Below are positions 7,614 to 16,103 of a stretch of DNA of 64,000 nucleotides, one piece after another; the stretch's first letter is position 1; every line of letters begins with the position of its first letter. Source of the stretch: Sphingopyxis macrogoltabida (GTDB lineage: Bacteria; Pseudomonadota; Alphaproteobacteria; Sphingomonadales; Sphingomonadaceae); contig QFPJ01000003.1 in the NCBI GenBank assembly GCA_003241685.1, positions 124,001 to 188,000 on the forward strand. Reading direction: 5' to 3'. The position numbers and the translations under genes were made by a program. The notes beneath the pieces were generated by a model. The model saw only the letters and a program-made list of their open reading frames with translations. It was not told the DNA's origin and made no database searches.

Positions 7614-8532
7614 GGTCGGGTCCTTCTTCGATATGTTCGATCATGATGGCGGCGTTGCCATTGGCTTCGCCGATGCTGCCGAGCGCGAACAGCCGTCCGG
7701 CGACGGTCACCGGCACGCTGCGCGGCATGTTGATGGGAATGATGTCGCCGACTTCGAGCGACAGCAGCTTGATCAGGCTGATTTCGGGGCGCGCGAGCAC
7801 CGATCGCACCGGCATCCGCACTTCGCGCAGGCTGGCGTTCAGCGCCGACGCCCAGGCGACGTCGGCGGGCGTCGCCTCGCGCGCTTCGGGGGCGGGTTCG
7901 GCGCCGCCGATGCCGCGCAGCGCGGCCAGCGGATAGGCGCACAGGATCGCGTGGCCGTCGAAGGGCGCGCCGCGCAGCGTGAAGCGCTGGACATGCAGAT
8001 CGTCGTCGGCGCGCACCGCCGCCAGCCGGGCGGCTTCGGTGGTGACGCAGTCGAGTTCGGGTTCGATCGGCATCGTGTCGCGCCACGCCGTGGCAAGCTG
8101 CATCGCCATGTCGCGGCCGAGGCGCGCGGCGAAGCGATCCTCGGCGTCGGTCAGTTCCTCGCGCTCGGCGGGGATCTGGCCCTTGCCGCCATAGAAGATG
8201 TCGACGAGTTGCAGCACCAGCGTGCGCGGTGCGGCGATCAGCACCGGCCCTTTCAGCGGCGGCGCATGATAGCGCCAGAAAATCGCGGGCGAGGCCGCCC
8301 GGCACCATTCGGAAAAACGGATCTGTTCGGCAGGCGCGCGTTCGACCTGGATCGTCGGCGCGCCGAGCGCGCGGACGAGTTCGCGCAGCGAGCGCGCGAA
8401 TCGATTGCCCATCGCGTCGAGCGCCGGAAAGGCATAGCCGCCTTCCGACTTGCGCAGCAGCAGCGACGCCTTGGCGTCATCGCCGCCCGCACCCGCGCCC
8501 GCGGGGTCCGTTGTTTCCGGATCGAGCGTCAC
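7606..8532 (-). CDS. fliM: flagellar motor switch protein FliM
   Basis: C-ring protein that binds phospho-CheY and transmits the switch signal to FliG. It has 308 residues, starting with GTG at 8532 that overlaps the fliL stop (GTGA). The middle CheC-like region is divergent, and the C-terminal SpoA domain contains ISLIKLLSLEVGDIIPINMP. The N-terminus (MTLDPETTDPAG) lacks an obvious LSQxEIDALL-type CheY-binding peptide. That gap, together with a shorter length than enteric FliM (about 330), suggests altered CheY coupling. Confidence 0.88.
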   Translation of the reverse strand: MTLDPETTDPAGAGAGGDDAKASLLLRKSEGGYAFPALDAMGNRFARSLRELVRALGAPTIQVERAPAEQIRFSEWCRAASPAIFWRYHAPPLKGPVLIAAPRTLVLQLVDIFYGGKGQIPAEREELTDAEDRFAARLGRDMAMQLATAWRDTMPIEPELDCVTTEAARLAAVRADDDLHVQRFTLRGAPFDGHAILCAYPLAALRGIGGAEPAPEAREATPADVAWASALNASLREVRMPVRSVLARPEISLIKLLSLEVGDIIPINMPRSVPVTVAGRLFALGSIGEANGNAAIMIEHIEEGPDHD

Positions 8533-9137
8533 TGGATCACCAGGCTCGTGAAATAGACATTGTCGATACCCCCAAATCCTTCCTTGTCGCGCAGCACATC
8601 GTTGATCGCGGCGGTCAGTTGACGCTGAAGCCGCTGTTTCCCCTGCGATGTGGAGAGCAAAGCCGGATCCTGTTCGGCAAGCACCATAAGCACGACCGAG
8701 CGGATAGGCACCGCCTGTCGTTTGATATTATTGATAACCTTGCCGTCATAGAAGGTCGAAAGGCTGATACCGACCTGCAGGAAGCCCGACCCGTCGGCCA
8801 GGTTCGTCGTGAAGGCCTGCTCGATCGGATAGTATGTGATTTCATATTTGCGCGGGTCGATCTTGAAGCGGTCGTTGGGCACCGACACGGTCCCGACCTT
8901 CGGCGGCGCCTCGCCGCCTTCGCCTTCGGCGGCGGCTTCGGACGCGCTTTCGTTGCGGACGACCAGCTTGGGATAATTATCCTCCGGCTTCGGCGGATGG
9001 CTGGCCAGCCCGCCGCCCAGATAAATGCCCGCGCCGGTGCCCGCGCCGATCAGGGTCGTCGCACCAATGCCGAATATCAGCAGCTTCTTCATCTTGCCGC
9101 CCTTCTTGGGCGTATCCTCGCTCTTGTCCTTGCTCAT
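8529..9137 (-). CDS. fliL: flagellar basal body-associated protein FliL
   Basis: Single-pass inner-membrane protein that surrounds the stator and supports torque. It has 202 residues: a charged cytoplasmic N-terminus (SKDKSEDTPKKGGKMKK), one transmembrane helix (LLIFGIGATTLIGAGTGAGI), an acidic linker, then the periplasmic stomatin-like domain ending in YFTSLVIQ as in the family. It starts 17 bases after the fliK stop, the largest gap in this part of the operon. Confidence 0.93.
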   Translation of the reverse strand: MSKDKSEDTPKKGGKMKKLLIFGIGATTLIGAGTGAGIYLGGGLASHPPKPEDNYPKLVVRNESASEAAAEGEGGEAPPKVGTVSVPNDRFKIDPRKYEITYYPIEQAFTTNLADGSGFLQVGISLSTFYDGKVINNIKRQAVPIRSVVLMVLAEQDPALLSTSQGKQRLQRQLTAAINDVLRDKEGFGGIDNVYFTSLVIQ

Positions 9138-9154
9138 CGTCTGGCCCTTTCCTG

Positions 9155-10516
9155 TCAGGCGAAGCGGTTGCGGCGGCCGTCGGCACGGTCCGCCGGTCGG
9201 TCGTCGTCGCGCGGCTCGGCGCGTTCGGTTGCGGTTTCGATCAGGTGCGCGGCATCGCCGTCATGCGCGCCGGTGCCGCGTCCCTGTCCCTGTTGCTGCC
9301 GACCGGCTTCGGCGGGCGTATGGCTGACTTCGGCATTGGCGACGCGCACCCCCTGCTGGCGCAGATCCTCGACCAGCCGGCCCTGCGCGGCGGTGACGAT
9401 CGTCGCCGTCGCCTCGTGCTGGGTCTCCATCTTCAGCGAGATGCCCTCGTCGCCCTGCCGCATCGCGACGTCCAGCCGGCCGAGGTGGCGCGGCATCAGG
9501 CGAAAGCTGATGTCGCCCCTGTCGCTCTTGGTCGCGGCGATGTCGGACGCAAGCTGTTCGATCCAGGCATCGTCGCTCGTCATGTCGAGCATTCGTTCGG
9601 CGACCGGCGCCGGGCGCGCGCTGTCGGCGATCCCGGCGGCGGCGGGCGCGGCCGGCTGCGCGAACAGGATTGTCATGGCTGCCGCATTGTCGCCGGCCGG
9701 ACGACCGGCTTTCGGCTCGCCGGCGGCGAGGGCGGGCATCGGCGCGCCCGCATCGCGGAGGGCAGCGGGAGCCGTTGTCGCCGGGCGCGCCTCGCCGGGG
9801 GGCGCAGCCTCCCGATCCGATGGCGCGGCGGCGATGGTGCCCGCCGATCGTGCGGGGGCTGCGCGGCGATCGGGTGCGGCATCGGCGCTTGCGGCGCGCG
9901 GGCCGGCCGCAACGGGCAGCGGCACCGCGCCGCTGGCTGCGGCCTGTTCGGCCGGGGCGGCGACGGCGGCATCCCCTGCGGCGGGCGCGACCGGGGCGGT
10001 CGGGGCCGCCGGCGGCGCGGTGGCCGCATCGCTGTCTTCGGGGTCGCCATCGCTCGTCTCGGCGGCCGCGCCGGCGGCGACGACAGGCGCGGCGGCGCGC
10101 GCGGGGGTTCCGGGCTTGGCAAAGCCGCTGGCCGCCGCGATCAGAAGGTTGGCGGCGGTCGCCGCGTCCTCAGGTATGGCCGCTGGGGGCCCCGGGTCTG
10201 CCGCGGGCATGTCTCCGGCATCGGCGCCGGTGTCGGCAATGGCGGGGGCGACGGGCGCGCCATGGAACGCGGCGGCCGGCATCGGCGGCGTCGCGGCGGC
10301 CGGCTTGCCGCCCATGCTGCCGTCCCGGAGGACGGCGAATTCCGGCGGCAGGGCGTCGCCCGTGGGTAGCGCGGGCTCTTCGGCCGTGCCGGGCAGCGCG
10401 GCGAACAGGCGCTCGAAGCCGCCGCCGTCGGCTTTCGCCGGTCCCGCGACGCCCAGCGCGGCGAGGATCGCCGCGGGGCCGCCCGATGCGCCGTTCTGAG
10501 GCAGCGTGGGCATCAT
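9155..10516 (-). CDS. fliK: flagellar hook-length control protein FliK
   Basis: Secreted molecular ruler that sets hook length and triggers the FlhB specificity switch. It has 453 residues. Most of the protein is an Ala/Pro-rich low-complexity ruler region. The conserved Flg_hook domain lies near the C-terminus: ISFRLMPRHLGRLDVAMRQG, then HEATATIVTAAQGRLVEDLR and LRQQGVRVANAEVSHT. The start ATG overlaps the fliJ stop by 4 bases. Codon composition is extremely GC-biased across the ruler. Confidence 0.9.
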   Translation of the reverse strand: MMPTLPQNGASGGPAAILAALGVAGPAKADGGGFERLFAALPGTAEEPALPTGDALPPEFAVLRDGSMGGKPAAATPPMPAAAFHGAPVAPAIADTGADAGDMPAADPGPPAAIPEDAATAANLLIAAASGFAKPGTPARAAAPVVAAGAAAETSDGDPEDSDAATAPPAAPTAPVAPAAGDAAVAAPAEQAAASGAVPLPVAAGPRAASADAAPDRRAAPARSAGTIAAAPSDREAAPPGEARPATTAPAALRDAGAPMPALAAGEPKAGRPAGDNAAAMTILFAQPAAPAAAGIADSARPAPVAERMLDMTSDDAWIEQLASDIAATKSDRGDISFRLMPRHLGRLDVAMRQGDEGISLKMETQHEATATIVTAAQGRLVEDLRQQGVRVANAEVSHTPAEAGRQQQGQGRGTGAHDGDAAHLIETATERAEPRDDDRPADRADGRRNRFA

Positions 10517-10890
10517 GCCGGTTCGGCTTCCTCAGCCTCCGACCGGCGGCTGCGTTCATAAAGGCGGGTCGCCGATTCTTCCTTGACCATCGCGCTCTGC
10601 GCCAGCGCGCCCATATGATCGCGATGCGCGCTGGCATGGCTCAGCGGGGCGACCAGATTGTCCTTGGCGACGTCCAGCCGCATGCCGAGTTCGCCGATCG
10701 TGTTCAGCGCGCGGCCCGCGACCGCACCCTTCGCGACCGCCAGGTCGGCGCGCAGCGTTTCGAGCCGCTTCGCCAGTTCGACGAGGCTCGCCAGCTCGCC
10801 ATTGGCGCGCGCCAGATTGGCCTCCGCCATCTGATGTTCGACGGTGCGCACGCGAATGATGCGTTTACGGCGTGCGGTGCGAGCATTCAT
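10513..10890 (-). CDS. fliJ: flagellar export chaperone FliJ
   Basis: Small helical protein that fits inside the FliI ring like the gamma subunit of F1-ATPase and helps export. It has 125 residues, almost wholly alpha-helical and charged, with predicted coiled coils (VEHQMAEANLARANGELASL and LVELAKRLETLRADLAVAK). Identification rests on size, coiled-coil character and its position between fliI and fliK, each joined by a 4-base overlap. Confidence 0.82.
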   Translation of the reverse strand: MNARTARRKRIIRVRTVEHQMAEANLARANGELASLVELAKRLETLRADLAVAKGAVAGRALNTIGELGMRLDVAKDNLVAPLSHASAHRDHMGALAQSAMVKEESATRLYERSRRSEAEEAEPA

Positions 10891-12218
10891 GCAGAAAATC
10901 CTTCGATAAGTGACTGGCGGGATGTGGTGAAATCGACCTGCGCGCCGGCGGATTGCGACACGAAGGCCAGCATGTCGGCGCGCCGCGCGATGGCGGTGTC
11001 GAGAATGGCGTCGTTGCCGGCGACATAGGCGCCCATCAGCATCAGGTCGCGATTCTCTTCATAGGCGGACCAGAGCTGGCGAAAGCGCGCGGCGGCGGCG
11101 GCATGGTCGCCATCGACCGAATCAACCATCGTGCGCGACAGCGACCGGGCGACGTCGATCGCGGGATAGACGCCCTGTTCGGCGAGCTGGCGCGACAGGA
11201 TGATGTGACCGTCGACGATCGCGCGGGCGCTGTCGACGACCGGATCGTCGATGTCGCCGCCGTCGGCGAGCACGGTGTAGAGCGCGGTGATCGATCCGCC
11301 GGTTTCGCGGTCGCTGCCCGCGCGTTCGACGAGCGAGGGGATCAGCGCGAACACCGAGGGGGGATAGCCCTTCATCGTCGGCGGTTCGCCCAGCGTCAGG
11401 CCGATCTCGCGCTGCGCGTGGGCGACGCGGGTCAGGCTGTCGATCAGCAACAGGACCTTCTTGCCTTCCTGGCGGAAGGCTTCGGCAATGGCGGTCGCGC
11501 GCATCGCGGCGCGCAGCCGGAGCAGCGGCGGGTGGTCGGCAGGAACCGCGACCACGACCGATTTCTTGCGCACCGCGGGCGGCAGTTTGGTTTCGACGAA
11601 ATCGCTGACTTCGCGGCTGCGTTCGCCGATCAGGCCGACGACGATCACGTCGCATTCGGTGCCGGCGATCATCTGGCCCATCAGCACCGACTTGCCGACG
11701 CCCGACCCGGCGATGATGGCGACGCGCTGGCCTTCGCCGACGGTCAGCAGGCCGTTGACGGCGCGCACGCCCATGTCGAGCGGCCGGGTGACGCGCCCGC
11801 GGCGCAGCGGATTGACCTTGCGCCCGGCGAGCGGCCATTGAAAGGGCGACTTGACCGGCGGGCGGCCGTCGAGCGGCTGGCCCTGCGCGTCGATGATCCG
11901 ACCGAGCAGCGCCTTGCCGACGGCGACCATGCTGCTGGCGCCATGCGGTTCGACCGGCGCGCCGGTGACGAGCGGCTGGTTGGTGTCGAAGGGCAGGACC
12001 AGGCTGCGATGGCCGCGAAAGCCGACGACCTCGCCGTTTACATAGTCCTGGTTGGCCGACTTGATGCGCACGTTACTGCCCAGCGGCAGCGGAAAGCCCG
12101 CGACTTCCAGCATGATCCCTTCATGCGCGACCAGCGTGCCGATGCGGCGCGGGGACGCGTGAGTCAGGTCGACGGGGGCCAGCAGCTGCTGCGCGGTCAT
12201 GGCGATGCGGCGGCTCAT
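10887..12218 (-). CDS. fliI: flagellum-specific ATPase FliI
   Basis: F1-beta-like ATPase that powers and unfolds substrates at the export gate. ATG 12218 overlaps the fliH stop (ATGA) and gives 443 residues. Visible motifs are the P-loop AIIAGSGVGKSVLMGQM, the walker B strand KVLLLIDSLTRVAHAQREIG, the T3SS-ATPase signature region GEPPTMKGYPPSVFALIPSL, and the LSRQLAEQGVYPAIDVARSL segment. Confidence 0.97.
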   Translation of the reverse strand: MSRRIAMTAQQLLAPVDLTHASPRRIGTLVAHEGIMLEVAGFPLPLGSNVRIKSANQDYVNGEVVGFRGHRSLVLPFDTNQPLVTGAPVEPHGASSMVAVGKALLGRIIDAQGQPLDGRPPVKSPFQWPLAGRKVNPLRRGRVTRPLDMGVRAVNGLLTVGEGQRVAIIAGSGVGKSVLMGQMIAGTECDVIVVGLIGERSREVSDFVETKLPPAVRKKSVVVAVPADHPPLLRLRAAMRATAIAEAFRQEGKKVLLLIDSLTRVAHAQREIGLTLGEPPTMKGYPPSVFALIPSLVERAGSDRETGGSITALYTVLADGGDIDDPVVDSARAIVDGHIILSRQLAEQGVYPAIDVARSLSRTMVDSVDGDHAAAAARFRQLWSAYEENRDLMLMGAYVAGNDAILDTAIARRADMLAFVSQSAGAQVDFTTSRQSLIEGFSA

Positions 12219-12832
12219 GCCACCGCCCCCTGGCTGCCCAGCGCGGCGCGCAGTTCGTCGAGATAGACGGCCCGGCCATGCTCGATCCAGCCGGTCGAGG
12301 TTTCGATGCGGACGGTGCCGCGCGGCATGGCCGGGTCGGCCTCGATCGGAAGATGAATGTCGCCGTCCGCCAGCAGCACCGCGTCGGCCGGGTTCACCCA
12401 CAGCGTCCGGGCCTTGTCGGCCTCGGCGACCATGGCGGCGGCGACGCTGGCCTGTTCCGTCAGCCACGCGGCATCGATCGGGGCGCTTTCGACGATCTGC
12501 CGGACCAGCCGTTCGACCGTCTCGGCGATCAGCTGCGCCAGTTCCTCGCTCGGTTCGTCCTGCAACGCTTCGGCGCCGGCGACCAGTGCAAGCAGTTGCT
12601 GGCGCTCGACGGCAAAGGCCGATTCGGCCAGCCGCTGACCCTCGGCCAGTCCCAGCGCAAAGGGATCATCGGCGGGCGGCGGCGCGTCGGGTTCGGCGGC
12701 CGGGCGTTCGACGTCGCGCGGCGCGGCGCCGAAATGCAGCGGGCGAAAGCCGCCGGGCCGCGCCATCGCGGTCGCCAGCGCGATGGGCGCGCGGCCGGTT
12801 GCAAAGCCGGTTTCGATGCTGGCGTCAGACAT
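12215..12832 (-). CDS. fliH: flagellar assembly protein FliH
   Basis: Peripheral stalk of the export ATPase, homologous to F-ATPase b/delta. It has 205 residues: a Pro-rich disordered N-terminus with GGFRPLHFG, a helical middle (AEGQRLAESAFAVERQQLLA), and a C-terminal FliH/YscL domain with VLLADGDIHLPIEADPAMPR and GTVRIETSTGWIEHG. It overlaps fliG by 8 bases and fliI by 4. Confidence 0.9.
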   Translation of the reverse strand: MSDASIETGFATGRAPIALATAMARPGGFRPLHFGAAPRDVERPAAEPDAPPPADDPFALGLAEGQRLAESAFAVERQQLLALVAGAEALQDEPSEELAQLIAETVERLVRQIVESAPIDAAWLTEQASVAAAMVAEADKARTLWVNPADAVLLADGDIHLPIEADPAMPRGTVRIETSTGWIEHGRAVYLDELRAALGSQGAVA

Positions 12833-13862
12833 AATCGTCGCCCGCCCCGGCGATCATGATCTCGCCCGATGCGGCCATCTGGCGCACGACCTGCATGATC
12901 GCCTTTTGCGCGTCGTCGACATCGACGCGCTTGACCATCGTCATTTCGGCCATTTCGTCGCGGATCGTTTCCGACGCGCGCTTCGACATGGTGGCGAGGC
13001 AGCGGTCGATCATGTCGGCGTCGGTGCCCTTCAGCGCGACGGCCAGCTGTGCCGCGTCGACCGAACGCAGCACCGTGCCGAGGCTGCGGGCGTCCAGATC
13101 GCGCAGATTTTCAAAGATGAACATTTCTTCCTCGATCATCTGGGCGAGCAGCTTGTCATGCTTCTTCAGGGTCCGGATCGTGCGTTCCGAAAGCTGCTTC
13201 GGCATCTTTTTCATGATCTTGGCGACATCGCTCGGCCCGCCGATCGGCTGCTTCGCGACGCGCTGCCCGCCGACATTGGCGGCGGCGAGCACCGCTTCCA
13301 GATCCTCGATCGCGGCGGCCGGGACGGCGGTCAGCATCGCGGCGCGCAGCATCAGGTCGGCCTGCAGCATTTCATCGAGCGATTCGAGCGCCCGCGCGGC
13401 GACGTCGGGGACCAGCACCGACAGGATCAGCGCGCCGACCTGCGGATGTTCGCCGGCCAGCAGGCTGCCGATCGCGTCGATGTCCATCCAGCGCAGCATT
13501 TCGAGCGACGCGGCGCTCGACTGCGGCGCGACGGCGGCCAGGATATTGTCGGCCCGGACATTGCCGACCGCCTGGTGAATGACGGTGCGGATTCGCGTGT
13601 CGGCGCCGACCGCCAGCGCGCTGACGCTGCGGCTTTGCATCACGAACTGGTCGAGCGCCTGCCCGATCTGCACCTCGCTGGCATTCGCCGTGTCGAACAT
13701 CGACTTGGCAAGCTGGCGCACCTCTTCGGCGTCGAGCTGTTTCAGGATCGTCGCGGCTTCGTCTTCGTCCAGCAGCATCAGCAGGATGGCGGCGGCCGAT
13801 GCACCCTCCAGCACGGGGCGGGTGGCGACCGGCGGCGCGACGGTGTCGGCTTCGTCAGGCAC
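12825..13862 (-). CDS. fliG: flagellar motor switch protein FliG
   Basis: Rotor protein that contacts the stator and generates torque. It has 345 residues in three armadillo-like domains. Visible motifs are AAAILLMLLDEDEAATILKQ at the N-terminus, the EHPQ motif in GEHPQVGALILSVL, and EEEMFIFENL marking the hinge. The C-terminal torque helix (DAAQLAVALKGTDADMIDRC) carries the charged residues that meet MotA. It overlaps fliF by 8 bases, and no fliF-fliG fusion is present. Confidence 0.96.
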   Translation of the reverse strand: MPDEADTVAPPVATRPVLEGASAAAILLMLLDEDEAATILKQLDAEEVRQLAKSMFDTANASEVQIGQALDQFVMQSRSVSALAVGADTRIRTVIHQAVGNVRADNILAAVAPQSSAASLEMLRWMDIDAIGSLLAGEHPQVGALILSVLVPDVAARALESLDEMLQADLMLRAAMLTAVPAAAIEDLEAVLAAANVGGQRVAKQPIGGPSDVAKIMKKMPKQLSERTIRTLKKHDKLLAQMIEEEMFIFENLRDLDARSLGTVLRSVDAAQLAVALKGTDADMIDRCLATMSKRASETIRDEMAEMTMVKRVDVDDAQKAIMQVVRQMAASGEIMIAGAGDDYV

Positions 13863-15507
13863 GGGCGCCCTCCTGCATCAGATGGCGGACGACCAGTGCG
13901 GCGCGGGCCGAATCCTGGCGGACGAAGGCGCGGACCAGATTGGCGCGCGCTTCGTAGCTGGGGGCGGCCTCGATCATCTCCAGCGTGATCTCGGCCCCGG
14001 GCGATGTTCCGGGGGCGTCGAGCGCGGCGCGATTGTCGGTGGCGGCGAGCAACGACTGTTCGATGTCGGCATCGCGCTGGGCGCGCGCCGCCGCGCGTTC
14101 CTTGGCGGCGCGGATCAGCGGGCGTCCGATGAACAGGAAGGCCAGCAGCGCGGCCAGTATCGCCCCGACCTGCTTGATCAGCGGCAGGAACCAGGGCTGG
14201 TCGTAGAAGGCGGGCGTGACGTCCTCGACCTTGGCGAAGGGGCGCTGGCTGATCGCGACCAGATCGCCGCGCGCGGCATCGAAGCCGACGGCGCCTTTGA
14301 CCAGGCTGTCGATCTTGGTCAGGTCCGCCTGGGTCAGCGCCTTCTGGCCCTGATTCAGCGCGACGGCGACCGAAATGCGGCGCAGCCGGCCCTGCGGCTG
14401 GTGCGTGACCGAAATCTCGCGCCCGACCTCGTAAGCGCGGGCCGAATTTTCGTTGCTCTGCGTCGACGGCGATCCGGCGGGAACGGGCTCGGGCGCGTTG
14501 GCGGCGACGGTCGTCGCCTGCGGCGGCTGGTTCGACAGCGCGCCGGGGATGCCGACCGCGGGTGCATTCTGGCCGCTGGTCGACCGGGTGATCTGTTCGC
14601 TGCGCAGCGCGCGGTCGTTTTCGGGGAAGCTTTCGCGCGTCGCCTGGCTTTCCGACATGTCGACGTCGGCATGAACCTCGACCGTGTAATTGCCGGCGCC
14701 CAGCATCGGGCCGAGCAGCGTTTCCAGCGCGCGGCGGAACCGGTCTTCCATCTGCATCTGGAGCTGAAACGCCTTCATGTCGCTCGACGTCGCGCCATCG
14801 GACAACAGCGCGCCGCGCTGGTCGATGACCGACACCTGCTCGGCGTTCATGCCGGGGACGGACGATGCGACGAGGAAGCGGATCGCCTGCACCTGTCCTT
14901 CGGACAGCGACCGGCCGTTCTGCAACGTCAGCATCACGGACGCCGTCGCCGGCTTGTCTTCGCGCACGAACAGGCTGGGTTCGGCGGCGGCGATATGGAC
15001 GCGCGCGGTCCGCACCGCGTCGATCGCCTCGATCGTGCGGGCCAGGTCCGCCTCGCGCGCGCCGCGCAGCGTTTCGCCCTCGATCGCGCGGCTCGACCCC
15101 ATCGGCAGCGCGGCAAGCATGGAATCGCCGCTCGGCTGGGCTTTGGGCAGGCCCTGTCCAGCCAGTGCGATGCGCGCCTGATGCACCTTGTCGGCATCGA
15201 CGGTCAGCGCCCCGGTGGTCGGATCGATCGTGTGCGCGATGCCCGACGATTGCAGCGCGTCGGCGACGGCCGCCTTGTCGGTGTCGTCCATGCCCGCGAA
15301 CAATTGCGTCTGCGGCGCCGACTGGGTCAGGAAATAGGCCATGGCCGCCAGGCCGATGGCGGTCGTGGTCGCAATGGCGGGCAGCGCGCGCTGCACCGCC
15401 GGCTGGCGGATGAATTGCTGAACGGGCGCAAAGCGATGGCCCATGACCGGCACGGGCAGGCGGTTTGCGGGTTCGCTCACGGGGGTCAGGATCTGGGTTT
15501 CGGCCAT
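13855..15507 (-). CDS. fliF: flagellar MS-ring protein FliF
   Basis: Forms the membrane/supramembrane ring that nucleates the basal body. It has 550 residues: a first transmembrane helix (ALPAIATTTAIGLAAMAYFL), ring-building motifs (TQLFAGMDDTDKAAVADALQ, then AREADLARTIEAIDAVRTAR with the typical ARVHIA), and a second helix (FLPLIKQVGAILAALLAFLF). The short cytoplasmic tail that binds FliG ends ARAALVVRHLMQEGARA. It starts 6 bases after the fliE stop. Confidence 0.97.
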   Translation of the reverse strand: MAETQILTPVSEPANRLPVPVMGHRFAPVQQFIRQPAVQRALPAIATTTAIGLAAMAYFLTQSAPQTQLFAGMDDTDKAAVADALQSSGIAHTIDPTTGALTVDADKVHQARIALAGQGLPKAQPSGDSMLAALPMGSSRAIEGETLRGAREADLARTIEAIDAVRTARVHIAAAEPSLFVREDKPATASVMLTLQNGRSLSEGQVQAIRFLVASSVPGMNAEQVSVIDQRGALLSDGATSSDMKAFQLQMQMEDRFRRALETLLGPMLGAGNYTVEVHADVDMSESQATRESFPENDRALRSEQITRSTSGQNAPAVGIPGALSNQPPQATTVAANAPEPVPAGSPSTQSNENSARAYEVGREISVTHQPQGRLRRISVAVALNQGQKALTQADLTKIDSLVKGAVGFDAARGDLVAISQRPFAKVEDVTPAFYDQPWFLPLIKQVGAILAALLAFLFIGRPLIRAAKERAAARAQRDADIEQSLLAATDNRAALDAPGTSPGAEITLEMIEAAPSYEARANLVRAFVRQDSARAALVVRHLMQEGARA

Positions 15508-15513
15508 GAGGGG

Positions 15514-15855
15514 TTACACCGGCATGTTCATGATGTCGCGATAGGCGGACAACAGCTTGTTGCGGACCTGCAGCGTGGTTTCGAAGCCGAGCGACGCCTT
15601 CTGCCGTTCGATCATCACGCTGACGATGTCGTGCGTGTCGCCGCGTTCATAGGCTTCGCTGAGCGCGCCGGCCTTTGCCTGCTGGGCATTGACCTGTTGC
15701 AGCGCCGCCGAAATCGCGGCGCCGAAATCGGGCGTGCCCGATGCGTCGTCGGCCGCGCCGATACCGCCGCGTCCGGAGGCGCGCTGCAGCGCCTGATTCT
15801 GATTGAGGATCGAACTGCGCATCTGGAGCAGCCGGCTCGGGTCAATCGTGCTCAT
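15514..15855 (-). CDS. fliE: flagellar hook-basal body protein FliE
   Basis: Joins the MS ring to the rod and is the first rod component exported. It has 113 residues, with the family C-terminus ERQKASLGFETTLQVRNKLL followed by SAYRDIMNMPV. It is the first gene of the minus-strand fli operon; a consensus sigma-54 promoter lies 53-68 bases upstream of its start. Confidence 0.95.
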   Translation of the reverse strand: MSTIDPSRLLQMRSSILNQNQALQRASGRGGIGAADDASGTPDFGAAISAALQQVNAQQAKAGALSEAYERGDTHDIVSVMIERQKASLGFETTLQVRNKLLSAYRDIMNMPV

Positions 15856-15907
15856 CGTCTTTCATCCGTCCTGGCCGTGCCGCCGATCGCCGCACGCCAA
15901 AGAGTAA

Positions 15908-15923
15908 TGCAAAGGATGTGCCA
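15908..15923 (-). promoter_or_regulatory. sigma-54 promoter of the fliE operon
   Basis: The minus strand reads TGGCACATCCTTTGCA, an exact TGGCAC-N5-TTGCA match to the RpoN consensus with GG and GC 12 bases apart. Transcription would start around 15897, giving a leader of about 40 bases before fliE. The FleQ-like protein encoded at 986 is the obvious candidate activator, although its site is not identified here. Confidence 0.85.
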
Positions 15924-15927
15924 AAAA

Positions 15928-15955
15928 TAAATATTGTTCTATTTCAGATGGATAA
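15928..15955 (+). promoter_or_regulatory. possible sigma-28-like promoter for fliC
   Basis: TAAATATT, a 12-base spacer and ATGGATAA give full identity to the upstream TAAA and to the GATAA half of the downstream element, with a TAAA-to-element gap of 16 rather than 15. It diverges from the fliE promoter and would leave a leader of about 140 bases before fliC. The match is weak; no sigma-54 consensus was found closer to the gene. Confidence 0.25.
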
Positions 15956-16103
15956 TCCTGAACCGCGGATGGTTTACGCGAGCTTCGGCATTTTTTTGAC
16001 GCGCCGGTTTAATCCGCCGCCGCCGCTGCCGTTACTGCTTTGCGTGACCGCTCGCCGAGCCATCACGTCACGGGAATGGCCATCGGGGCCGGAAAGGAAC
16101 ATT

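Noticed and set aside
15951..16103. Sigma-54 promoter for fliC
   Set aside because: No GG-N10-GC pair with supporting bases was found on the plus strand; the best candidate near TTTGCG lacks the upstream GG.
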